Assembly (NCBI RefSeq): GCF_018687715.1
Contig: NC_056765.1
Span: 3,534,001 to 3,598,000 of the forward strand
Direction of reading: 5' to 3'
DNA: 64,000 bases
Origin: Carya illinoinensis
Taxonomy: Eukaryota > Streptophyta > Magnoliopsida > Fagales > Juglandaceae
In this document: positions 1 through 10,587 of the stretch, one piece after another
Layout of the letters: each line of letters begins with the position of its first letter
Position numbering within the stretch: position 1 is the first letter of the stretch
The notes under the pieces: generated by a model
Seen by the model: only the letters and a program-made list of their open reading frames with translations
Told to the model about the DNA's origin: nothing
Databases searched by the model: none
Translations under genes and position numbers: made by a program

Positions 1-904
1 AATGATAGGCAAGCTTCTACTGATTACTCTTGAGTCTTGTCTAATCCTTACGGCATTCCACTTCTAGAGAGCTACTTGATAGTTTGCTAGCTTGTTTCTT
101 ATCATAGAAGCCTCGTTATCTCCTACAATCCCTTTACACCGAGCTGTTTCTATTGTTTTAGAATAGTTCTCGCTTGAAGCCCAAGCTGCTTCATATCTGA
201 AGATAACATTTGACCTCCTCCTCCCTATAAAGTTCGTAGCCATGTTGACATGAAGAGGAGAATGACCAGACTTGACAATAGGCAGCACATTACACATAAC
301 ATTTGGGAACAAATCCTTCGACTCTTGGTTTGCCATGGCTCTATTAATTCTCTCTTTAGTGAATTCCCTTCCAGGTTTGTTATTAGACCATGTAAACTTT
401 TGGCATGAGGTAGATAAGTCATTAAGAGGGCAAAAATCAATAGACTGTCTGAAAGATTCCATCTATTTATAAGGTCTATAGGCTGTCCCAACTTATCACT
501 CTAGCAAGTAATTTCATTGAAGTCACCTGTGTATAAGTAAGCCATAGATGATGGAGGTTTGAGATATTTCAGAAGCACCCAACTATCATCCATTTTTGAA
601 GTGTTAGGATACCCATAGAACCCTGTGAACATCCAACTAGGTCCATTCTCATCCTCTGAACTGTAGAACTGATGTGCCATCTGGTGTAGTTGCAAATTTT
701 GGCACTCCATTTAGTTTTTCACATTAAAGCTAGTCCACCACTATAGCCCACACTTTCAATAGTAAGACAGCAATCAAATTTCAAAAATCTTCTAACTTCC
801 TCCATATCGTTCTTATAACATTTAGTCTCTATTAAGAAAACCATGTTGGAGTACTTTTTCTTAATCAAAATAGTAAGTAATCTGATTGTCCAAGAGTTGA
901 GGGT

Positions 905-1517
905 TAGGGGTGTAACCGGTCCGGTTTGGTCCGTTTTGAACAAAATTTAGGACCGAACCGGTATGTACCGGTTTTACATTTTTCAAAACCAATTACGCAC
1001 CGGTTACCCTCCTAAACCGATACTCCGGTTTTACCGGTTTTCGATTCGGTTCAGTCCGATTTTACCGGTTTTAATGTACTATATTATATATTATAATTGT
1101 ATTATAGACTATAATGATATATTATAATTGTATTATATATTATAATTGTATTATAGAATATAATGATATATTATAATTTATTATAATATATAGTGATATA
1201 GTATAAGTATAACTATTAATATAATAAGCAAAATGATATAAGATTTTAAAATTTAATATTATATTAATTAATAATTTATCATATAGTACAAAACTATTTT
1301 ATATATAGTTATATATTATATATAAATATTATATACAATATAAAAAATTAAAAAATATATATAAATCAGTCCGATCCGGTCTGGTCCAGTTTTAGAAAAA
1401 GAAAAATTGGAACTGGATCAATTTTAACCGGTTTTAAAAAAACTAAAATCAGTACCGGACTGATGCCACTGGTTTGGTCCAGTCCAGTCCGGTTTACCGG
1501 TTTATTTTACACCCCCA
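905..1517. mobile_element. hAT-like non-autonomous element with CCGGTTT-rich ends
   Basis: The left end reads TAGGGGTGTAACCGG. The reverse complement of the right end reads TGGGGGTGTAAAATAAACCG, so the termini form an imperfect inverted repeat. The 8 bp TTGAGGGT occur on both sides (897..904 and 1518..1525), and the next base also matches. An 8-bp duplication with TAGGG-type ends is typical of hAT transposons. Both flanks are packed with ACCGGT/CCGGTTT motifs in opposite orientation, and the core (about 1075..1370) is nearly pure AT. There is no coding capacity, so it would need a transposase from elsewhere. Superfamily assignment is inference from the ends and TSD. Confidence 0.72.
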
Positions 1518-1615
1518 TTGAGGGTTCTCAAACTCTCAGTAATTCCAGCTTAATAGACTCATTGATGTTGGTAGGATTGGAGACCAGCCATAACCTCCTC
1601 ATTCTCATCCAGCAA

Positions 1616-1659
1616 GTGTTTGCTTTTCTTAGCACCAGTGTTTGCTTTTCTTAGCACCA
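1616..1659. repeat. Tandem duplication, 2 x 22 bp
   Basis: A 22-bp unit starting GTGTTTGCTTTTCTTAG is repeated head to tail without change, in the LINE-derived stretch upstream of the endonuclease remnant. It is probably a local replication-slippage product. Confidence 0.85.
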
Positions 1660-1765
1660 GAGTTATTTCTCTTCCTCCCCCTCCCCCCTTCTCTTCTAGT
1701 CCTTTTGCTGTCAAGACGTATTTGCATAGAAGTATGACCATCAATACTCTGAACTTGTTTGTCAT

Positions 1766-2634
1766 GTGCCCTCATCTTTCATTTTGTAGCCTTAATAGAG
1801 TTGGTCATGTGCAAGTCATCCTCCTTAACATTGCTTAACACACACGTGTCCAGATGAGAGATCTTCTCTAGGTTGCCTTCCTGAACACTTAACATATAGG
1901 TGTCCTTAGATTTCAAAATTTTCTTAAATAAATTATCAGTACCTTCCTCTGATGGCTCCTCCGTGAAATCTCCACTTTCCTTATGGGATATGTGATCTTT
2001 GGCTGCTACTAGCTCCTCTCCATGGTAAGTTTACTGATCATCTCTTAACTTCATGGAATTATCCCCCAAGTCTACAATAACTTCTGCTCTGCCTACTACA
2101 TTTCCATAGCTGGACTTAATCCCTGCCACGTCATCAAGGAAGATGCATTAATTAGAATAACCCTTTTTCTCATAAAACACAAGCACTTTAAATATTTTAT
2201 CTTAGAAAGTTTACTTGATATTTAGAAAAATTATATAAAGAGATATTCGTATAAATTAAATGGGAAAGGCAGTAGTCTTCAAGGCACTGATCCGTGCACA
2301 TTGTTCCGTCTTTTATTTTCTCTAAATTAATGTTAGGTATAAATTTTGAATGTACAAATCTTTTATAAAAATATAGGTCTCGTAAAAATAGGTGAGTTTT
2401 CATACTTTTCTATGGTGTAATCCACTTTTTTTAATAAAAGACTTAAGCGAGACATATATATTTAAGAAGAGGTTTGATAGGGATCAGTCACTATTCATGT
2501 CGCATACCATACACATATAGGTTTTTATAGGATATATGGATATTTTTTATAAGATATATAGATGTTTTTTATAAAATATGTAGTGTGCAGTGATAAATAG
2601 TGACTGCTCCTAATATTTTTTCATTTAAGAATTG

Positions 2635-2665
<31 letters not shown>

Positions 2666-3300
2666 CAAATGGATTGTATATATGATTTCTCTTTATTTAT
2701 TTATTTTTTTAAGACATGATTTCTCTTTATTTTATACTTAGATCTGTGCCTCCAAGCAATCTCCTGTCATATTTAGCATGGAATAATGATAAGGTTACAA
2801 TCCACTTACTACTCATCTACTGCTATTTTTATATTTAATTTTTTTTAATTTTTAATTTTATTTAATGATTAAGAAAGTGAATATTAGTAAAGTTATATAT
2901 TTTTTTAATTTTTTTTAATGATTAAAAATGTTAAAAAAATACTTAAAAGAAAATAATAAAAAAATAAAAAAAACTTAAAATGAACTAAAATAATAGATGA
3001 ATAGTAATATCGTAATAAACCTCTCACCACCCTTTAGCATGAGTACGTATGAATATGATGATTTCATTCTGTCTTCTAAAAAATTAGGGAAAAAAAAAAA
3101 ATTTAACTGGATCGCATCGTCAAATTCACAGGAACAGGATTCTTTTCTTTTTATCTGTAATTTTTTTCCCTTTTTTTGGGCAAGAAAAAAATGATTGATT
3201 GATGCATATATGGAATAATGGAGCCGAATCTTGACACGTTGATGTCGAATGCTAAGACATTTCGGTTCCGGATACAGCTTCGTACCTTCAAGAAAACTCA
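1766..3300. other. AT-rich intergenic region
   Basis: I see no convincing gene. The stretch holds a (TA)n microsatellite at about 2637..2660, many A/T runs and, towards 3300, sequence that is probably the promoter of the gene starting at 3392. Short frames at 2197..2403 and 2975..3301 show no family similarity. Confidence 0.5.
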
Positions 3301-3391
3301 AAACCCCTCATTTTTACTTGCTCTGTTTTCACCGCCACCTCCAAATCAACCCCACATTCTAATCCAAAACCGATTTTGACCTGACAAGAAA

Positions 3392-4982
3392 ATGGCTGAA
3401 AACACCCAAATCGCAAGCAGTAAAGAAGACCCAAAAGCACCCAAAAACCTGTTCTCGCTGTTCCCCAAGTTTAAGCTCGAACTCCCTTTTCTGAAGCCGG
3501 GACCTAAACCGGAGGTTCGTGTTGTAGAGGAAGTGAAAGGAGAAATAGTGACTGGTGGTGATGAAGGATCAGAAACTACGAATCAGAAACCGGACGTGGT
3601 GAGGTTTTCAGAGAGAAGAGCATTGGTCCCAGCCCCTTTGGTTACAGAGGCGGAAGAGTCTTCTGCGAAGACTTCCAACCCTGTCATTCTCTGGCAGGTC
3701 TGTATGCACTTCAAATTTCTCCTTGTTCTTTGTGTTTTGTTGCTTTGAATGTTACGGCTTCGAGATTGTTTCTTTTTTGACCATTGGATGCTGTTATTTT
3801 GCTCGGTTGAGTAACATTTTAAGACTGGGGTTGGAAAAAGTTTGCGTGATATTTATGATTTTACGCTTTGCTTGTTCTGAGAGAGGACCTTCCTTAATGT
3901 TGTTTTGCCTCCTCTGTTTGAGTGCAAGAGTTTTTACGGAAAATTCTTCCTCCTAAAAATAAATTTTACGTGTAAATTCCAAAAAATCGAGAGGCCCTTA
4001 TAATGGCAAATACTGATTTTTCACGAAAGGTGTTCGAAAGTCCACTTTCACTCTCAAAAGGAGGAACTTAATGGTGAAGTTGTCCATTGAACATGTCTGT
4101 AAAAACTATAGAAACGGGGAAAGTGGGATAGGATAAGATGAGTAAAAAAGGTTTTTCACAGTAATAGAATACTATGGGAAGGAGAAGTTGCAGAAAGTAA
4201 CGAAGGCATAAGTAAATCAATCACGAGTATTGGAAACTCTTGATGATTAGGGGAGAGTGGGACCAAATGTTGTTAGTAGTTGATTATTTTGTGAAGATAG
4301 TGGAACATGGAAAGCATCAGCAAAGTGCAGGATTTTCATTTTTGAGAAAGAGGAATAGCAGATACTGTTAGTTGATTATTCCGTCTTGTAAGAAACCATG
4401 AGGACTTGGAACATGAACTTGTGTTTTATTTGGTTAATGAGGATTGGACGAGTTTGAATTTTCACGAGAAGGTTGGACATTGATTTTTTATTCTGAGTAC
4501 GGTTGGCTACATCACTTGATTGTTAATCTATGCCCTGTTCACTTCAGGCTTATTCTGAGCACACAATGAGTTTGTTTTACCCTTGTCGAAGCAGAGTTAT
4601 CTTGATCAGATAAATATTCTGGTGTGTTTTCTGAAATCTAGTATCTTCAATTGGAGTCGAAACTCTTAAAATGCTGTTATTGCTGCTGGGGACAGCATAA
4701 CATGTAGGTGTGGGTTGGGAGTATACCCGGAGTTCTCAGAGAAAGTTATATTTAGTTGGTTTCGAGGTGGTCCAGTACATTTTTGCAACAACTGCCAAAT
4801 TTCTTGTTGAATGGTCACTGTAATGCTCTAGTAAAGGAGATCATGGATATGCCCTTTTTTTCTTTTGCTAATGCATGTTCCATTTTCATACTAAACAGCT
4901 CTACAGCTGATACTTTTAAAACATAGAAATGGTTGGAGGATTGTCTGGAGTTGTGATAAGTCACCTGTCTGTCCGTCCGTCC

Positions 4983-5024
<42 letters not shown>

Positions 5025-6178
5025 CCCACCCACCCACATGTATAAGTGTGCATTTTTTTTTTTTTTTTGTGATATCAAATTCTCCTCTTTTCTGATTATC
5101 TTTTCTTTTATTTAATTGGTTAACATGAAGATCAAAGGGGATGCATGTGCACTAATCTGGCCTTCTTAGAGACAGTCCTTTCCTTCTGACAACTCTAATG
5201 AGCCTACCACCGTGTGGAAAAATTTATTGTAGCCTTCTGCACCATAGCCGTGGCTACTCTGCCATGCAATGCCTTTAGTGACTTTGCCAGTGATGCTACC
5301 CTTAAACACCATCAGCCTTTACTATGACACTTCTCATTATAACTCTCCCATTCACTCTTGCATTTGTTTTCTTGATGTGCTACTTTTTTCCACCATTTTT
5401 AGTGTTCTTGGCCCTACCATGAAGTGTCGATGATACTTCATGCAGTTGCCTTTCTGTCATTCATTCTTGCTCTTAACGGGTTCTATTTGTCTGATTATCA
5501 CAAACATTGAGGATATATTGTAACGTGGAATTTGTTCTATTAATGGGTTCCAGATTTGAGATGCATGCCATTTGAATATTTGTGAAATTTAGTTTAACTA
5601 CAAGAATATTTGAGAAAAGGGGAAAAATAGTTAAAAAGGGCAGGAACTGGGTTGGGTAAACTCAAAGCATTATTTAAGTCCTATGTACAATCACTCTGAT
5701 CTTTAATAATGGTGATAATGCATTTGTTCACCTTCTTTATTATCTCTTTATTCAGAGCCAACTGTCAGCTTTTGTTTGGTAGTTTATTATGTTGTTGGTC
5801 TCCTTATTTCAAAGGCATTAACTGCACAGTTTTACCCTAGCTAGTTTTAGCTGATTTTTGGCACTGTAAATAAATTACCTAAGTTGGGCGTATATAATTT
5901 ATTGCATTTTGTATCGCTCTTTTGGCGTAAACTGAGGCCATAAACAAAGGGAAGATTGTAAATTTATTTTTTCAACCAACTGAGGTTGTAATTCTCCTCC
6001 TCCTACTCATGCTTCTTTTTAAATATTTTTATAGTAATAAACATACTCCGGCTACATACAGGTTTATGCTCTTGGAGGGTTCCTTGTATTGAGGTGGATA
6101 TGGGCAAGATGGCAAGAGAGGAGGGGCAAGAAGGGGTCTTCTGAGAGTGATAATGAGGAATCTTCAGATGTTGAATAG
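3392..6178 (+). CDS. Small single-pass membrane protein, two exons (uncharacterised)
   Basis: Exons 3392..3697 and 6062..6178 join in phase 0 across a 2364-bp intron (donor CAG|GTCTG, acceptor ACAG|GTT) and give 140 aa. The start is the first ATG after a leader free of upstream ATGs nearby. Residues 1-102 are hydrophilic with a Lys/Pro-rich segment (PKFKLELPFLKPGPKP) and an acidic middle. Residues about 103-119, encoded by exon 2, form the only hydrophobic segment (VYALGGFLVLRWIWARW), followed by a basic cluster (RWQERRGKKG) and an acidic Ser-rich tail. This suggests a C-terminally anchored membrane protein with positive charges after the helix. I do not recognise a named family; short plant 'transmembrane proteins' of this layout are common. 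The function is unknown. Confidence 0.8.
4969..5040. repeat. Compound microsatellite (CTGT/CCGT, CT, CA, CCCA)
   Basis: Within the intron of the small membrane-protein gene, CTGTCCGT units run into (CT)n, then CACACA and CCCACCCA. It is a polymorphic-looking pyrimidine tract on the sense strand. Confidence 0.9.
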
Positions 6179-7298
6179 GTTTATCATTTGCTTAAATCTC
6201 AATGTATGAAGAATACTAGAAAATAAATGCTAATACATGGTTTCTTTTCATTTATGAATGTGAAAACTAGTTGGGTCACTGAACTAGCAAACAATTGTTT
6301 TCAACTCATAGGGTTTCATGTTTACCAATTGCCTTACATGTTTATTTCTCAATTCGTGAACTTGTTTTATGAATTTATTTCATTTTCCAATCAATGTTCC
6401 TAGCAATATCCTCATCATGCTGGTATCCGGTAAAAATAGAGTTACAAAATTGTGAATGTGTTCATAATTGTGGAGTTAATATGGTGTCACAGAGGAGGTG
6501 TGTCAGGAAGAAATTTGTGTGCAGATGTGCGGAGGATGGCTGCAATTTTTAATAAAATTCAATGACAATGTTCATCAGAAATTGTTATAAACTCTCAGTT
6601 ATGTCAAAGATTTTTTATCTTGAGAAAGTTGATATTGTATTTTTCAGTTACATGGTTGAAATGTTAGGGCAATGTTGCCTGACCATTTATAATGATGGCC
6701 ACTGAATTGTCATTTACTCTCACCATGCATTGTTGCTTAAAAAAAAAAAAAAACTCGAAACCAAAGGGTTTTATGCATGATGGCCTCTTGAATGTGTCAG
6801 TTGGCAGATGCATGCAGCTGTTTTAGGATGCATGCCTCATCCAATCCTCTTACCTAATAATATATTAAAACCCAAAATATTTCTGGTCACTTTGTGGCTT
6901 TATAATCCAGCGAAGAGAGAGCTCAAAGCTCTAAATGAGGCAACAGCTCGCTTTTCATTCTAAATCATAATAAGCATTATCTTCTCTTCTTCTTCCCATT
7001 TTTTTTTTTTGGGAATGTCGGGACCTCTCCAAGGCCGGGCTCTTTGAATTCACTCTTGTAAACTAAATCTCGGTTCCATGCACTACATTCTGATCAGTAC
7101 AAAATTACAAGTGTACAATATCGTAATTTTATAGTAAAGTGATAAAAAAAATATCTTCCTCAAGGATTGGTAACTTACTTTTGACAAATATCGAAATTAT
7201 ACCAATCTTGATTTTATTTAGAGAAGTCATTTAGATTTTTGTAATTACAATTTAAAATAAAATCAATTAAAAAAAAATAGGCACAAAAAAATAAAAAT
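6179..7298. other. 3' flank and intergenic region
   Basis: This follows the stop codon of the small membrane-protein gene. It contains its presumed 3' UTR, an A-run near 6740, a T-run near 7002 and increasingly AT-rich DNA up to the solo LTR. No gene was seen. Confidence 0.5.
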
Positions 7299-9588
7299 TG
7301 TAACAGCCCGCTAGAAATTCAATTGTGAAATTTCTATTAACTTTAGGAATTTCGTGAAAAACCCATAAGTTTTCACGAATCCATTAATCGTATAAGTTTT
7401 TGTCTAACTACATAGTTAGTGTTATTATTTACTATGGTATCAGAAGTGTATTTTTGATTATTGGAGATAGTTAGAAGTGTCAAAATGTATTATGATTTGT
7501 GCCATTAGACTCGGAGGGTTATTTAAAGTCTTATGGCGCAATAACATTTTTTCATATTTTCGGACCCTGTTCAAAACTGTAGATATTTTTGGATAAAAAG
7601 AAATATCTTGAGGTAATTTTCGTGAATTTTATTGGGTAAAAATATTTTGAGTTGATTTTTATAGATATTATTAGATAAGAATATCTTAAGTTGATTTTTG
7701 TAGATATTATTGGATAGAATATTATGAGATAATCTTTTATAGATATTTTGGGTAGGAGAAAACCACACTCAACTCTCAACTCCAGCCTTATCACCTCCCT
7801 TATCTCGTCCATAAATGTGTCCAGCCAGCACCCATGAACTTATCTTCAATTACTCCTTCTAATAAAAGATTATCAAACACTCTCTCTCGGACAGATTTTA
7901 GGAGATCTTTTGCACGCCCATTTCGAAGCTGTTGTAAGTGTTTTATCATAAAGTCTCCTTCATATAAGTTGTTCCTTTTTGAGTCTAGTTTACATGGATA
8001 TCTTATTTGCCCCATTTGAAGATCATTTGGTCAGTCAAATATTGTGTAAACTATAGAAAGGTCATTCTGGGAGATAAACTGGAGAATATGTTATAGTTTG
8101 GAGTTTTTGACCAAGCTAATGGTTAGATATTGATCCGAAATTTTTATGGAGTATTGTTAACATATATATGTGACTATTGGTTGAAGATTTTTGCATGATT
8201 AAAGGTTTTGATGAAAGATGTTCTTAGATTTAGAAACTTAGAAACTGGAAGAGGAAAAACAGTTTCTGTTTTGAGAAAGTTTAACTCTTTGGTGGTCTAA
8301 ACCTATTCTAATGACTTTGATAATTTTATTGGAGGATCCTAAACATCTTATATACATGTTATATTATTATTTTGAAGATATTTGATGTTAGTTTCAAAGA
8401 TATAAAATTTTATGCAAAGAGATATTCAGATAAGCCAAAGTGTGGATATTCTTGGCTAAATTTATGTTTTGGTTAATTTCTAACCATGTGATCTTGAATT
8501 AGAAGCTTGTATATGTTTTAGGACATCTTTTTAAACCATGTAATGGTTTGGTTTGAAGATCATATATTTATAAGTCATAGATCAAGAGATTTATCAAAAC
8601 TAGTTGAGGAAAAAGTTCCTGTTTTTGGACTAAGTGTAAAACCAAAAACTCCAAATGTTATTTTGTGATTTTGGTGACTTTAGTTTGATGATTTAAAGCA
8701 TGGTTGATGTTAGGATGATATTATGAATATGTTAGAAGTAAGATTTGATTTTTGAAATTCTTGGAGATGTTTTGATTTAAGGTCAAAACTTGTGATTCAA
8801 GTGCTTGGATCTTTTTACAAAAAAAAGTTTGGTGTTGATTATTAGATTTTTCTAAATGGATGTTTTAAGTATGGTTTTGAACTTAGGATTGGAAGATGTT
8901 TGTTGCAAAATTTTGGTTTAAGCATGAGTTTTGAAGTTGGAAGGAATTGCAACAAAAATAAAGGGAAATGGCCTATGGATGTTTCGACCATAGTGTGTTC
9001 TTCATGGTTGTGTTTTGTTTTAAATTTTTATGAGTTGATATTTAAGTTTATGACAAAATTTACATGAGGAATGTAAATTTTGGAAACTTTTGAAGTTAGT
9101 ATGCAAAATCCTTAAGTTATGGGTAAAACGGTCAATTTCTCACATGTAGAGAGTAAAATGAAAATTTTACTCTTTAAGTTAGTATTTTCCATATTTCAAA
9201 TTATTAGTGATTTAGTTCTAATTTTTAGAATCACTAATTACAGTTCCTCGTGATCGCACTTGAAGTTTTATAAGAAACGCGGAGATCGAGGTAAGTTAGC
9301 TTTTAACTTACTAGCAGTCTACTGTGTATGTGTGCTAAGTAAAAGAATTACAGTGTATGTATGTATGTTATCATATATGTCATGCCATGCCAAGTTATCA
9401 TGTAATTGTCTATTATACAGAATTTATTCTGTCATCAATTTTTATCTGTTACACAATATATTCTGTCATGTATTACTATACATTACAAATATGTTATGTT
9501 AAATATGTTGTCTGTTATATGTTATGCCATGTTACGAAATGTTACTATCTCAAGTTGGTTATGTATTTAACTACAATTGTGATGCGTA

Positions 9589-9900
9589 AAATACATGGGG
9601 CCACAACAACTGTGGAGTATGTATTTTTCATGTTAAGTCAAGTTTATGTAGAATACATGGGGCCACAACAACTGTGGAGTATGTATTTAACTGCATAGTG
9701 ATGTGTAGAATACATGGGGCCACAACAACTGTGGAGTATATATTTACACATAGAATACATGGGGCCACAACAACTATGGAGTATGTATTTTTAATGTTAA
9801 GTCAAGTTTGTGTAGAATACATGGGGCCACAACAACTGTTGAGTATGTATTTACACGTAGAATACATGGGGCCACAACAACTGTGGAGTATGTATTTTTC
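9589..9900. repeat. Tandem hairpin array, 6 units, in solo LTR copy 1
   Basis: Six units start at about 9589, 9651, 9709, 9753, 9815 and 9861. Each has AATACAT, GGGG, CCACA, ACAAC, TGTGG, AG, TATGTATT in that order. AATACAT pairs with ATGTATT and CCACA with TGTGG around an ACAAC loop. Units are separated by two kinds of spacer, a short one (ACACGT) and a longer one (CATGTTAAGTCAAG). Confidence 0.9.
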
Positions 9901-10120
9901 ATGTTAAATTCAAGTTTCAGAGCAAGTTCATGCTAAGTCAAGTTTCAGATCAAGTTCATGTCAAGTCAAGTTCAGTTTATGATTCAATTTAAGCTATGTC
10001 AATTATGCTATGTTGTACGCTAAGTTATGCTTTAATTACTTATGAATTTGATTATGCATTTATGCTTTTACTGTCATACATGCATCATTAGTCTGTATGG
10101 AAGTTTTTTGTTAACTTGCT

Positions 10121-10179
10121 GAGATTTGTAATCAAATCTCACTGTGGTAGTCCCAACTACCATTCCCCCCGAATGGTAG
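10121..10179. other. Cluster of three inverted repeats near the LTR 3' end
   Basis: GAGATTT/AAATCTC (10121..10140) is followed by GGTAGT/ACTACC (10146..10161) and CTACCATTC/GAATGGTAG (10157..10179). The last two share CTACC, so they cannot both form. The 9-bp stem is unchanged in the second LTR copy (21743..21765), where only the loop differs. Confidence 0.75.
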
Positions 10180-10587
10180 ATCTTGTTACAGGACCTGAAG
10201 GAGGATCAGGAGCTGACCAACTAGACACAGTCGACTGAACTACGGTGCGTCGTTAATGTTAATATAGTAGTTAAATTACTACTTGTACGATGGAGTTACA
10301 TCTCCAGTACTTTTGGATCATAACTATTTTGGAATAGTGCTGTGATCTTAGTTATTCAATGGATCTTTATGTATGAAGTATGTTTTAAGTATTGGGATAT
10401 TTTCAGTTTGGTGCATAGTATTGCTAAAAAAAAAAAAAAATTATCCGCTGCGAATATTGCATAATGTTAGATGCATGTTAGGATTATTGCATCTTATATG
10501 TCATGAACGGGGGCAGGTAACCTTGTGTTACATGTCTTGACGCTTCAAATGTCCGTCCGATCCCAAACGGAATTTGGGGGCGTCACA

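Larger units (their letters stand above)
64..1765 (-). pseudogene. Degenerate L1-type LINE fragment (endonuclease region)
   Basis: On the minus strand three short frames (719..943, 501..710, 64..462) read in order like the start and end of a plant LINE endonuclease. The first contains VFLIETK, a version of the usual VFLMETK motif. The last contains FTWSNN followed by a KERINRAMAN stretch, the usual end of the endonuclease domain. Stops and frameshifts separate them, so this is a dead copy. Its 5' side continues past the element at 905..1517: removing that element and one target duplicate restores a continuous stretch ending LRTLNSWTIR. The frame at 1559..1765 is probably more of the same LINE's leader. 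The family is recognised from motifs; the exact ends are not determined. Confidence 0.7.
7299..10587 (+). mobile_element. Solo LTR, copy 1 (probably Ty3/gypsy), TSD AAAAT
   Basis: It starts TGTAACAGCCCGCTAG and ends GGGGGCGTCACA, so TG...CA termini. The 5 bp on each side are AAAAT (7294..7298 and 10588..10592), the size left by LTR-retrotransposon integrase. There is no gag-pol, primer site or second LTR, so this is a solo LTR of 3289 bp left by LTR-LTR recombination. The same sequence recurs at 18949..22176. Ends like TGTAAC...GTCACA occur in Ty3/gypsy chromovirus LTRs; that assignment is inference. Frames inside (for example 9357..9907) have no protein similarity. Relative to copy 2 it has extra sequence around 8610..8985. 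Confidence 0.85.

Noticed and set aside
9589..9900. CRISPR-like array
   Set aside because: Repeats of about 40 bp with short related spacers in a eukaryotic LTR; spacers are not unique and no cas genes exist.
9357..9907. Open frames of up to 113 aa with repeated EYMGPQQLWSMY
   Set aside because: They only translate the tandem hairpin array in the solo LTR; the neighbouring copy does not keep the frame.
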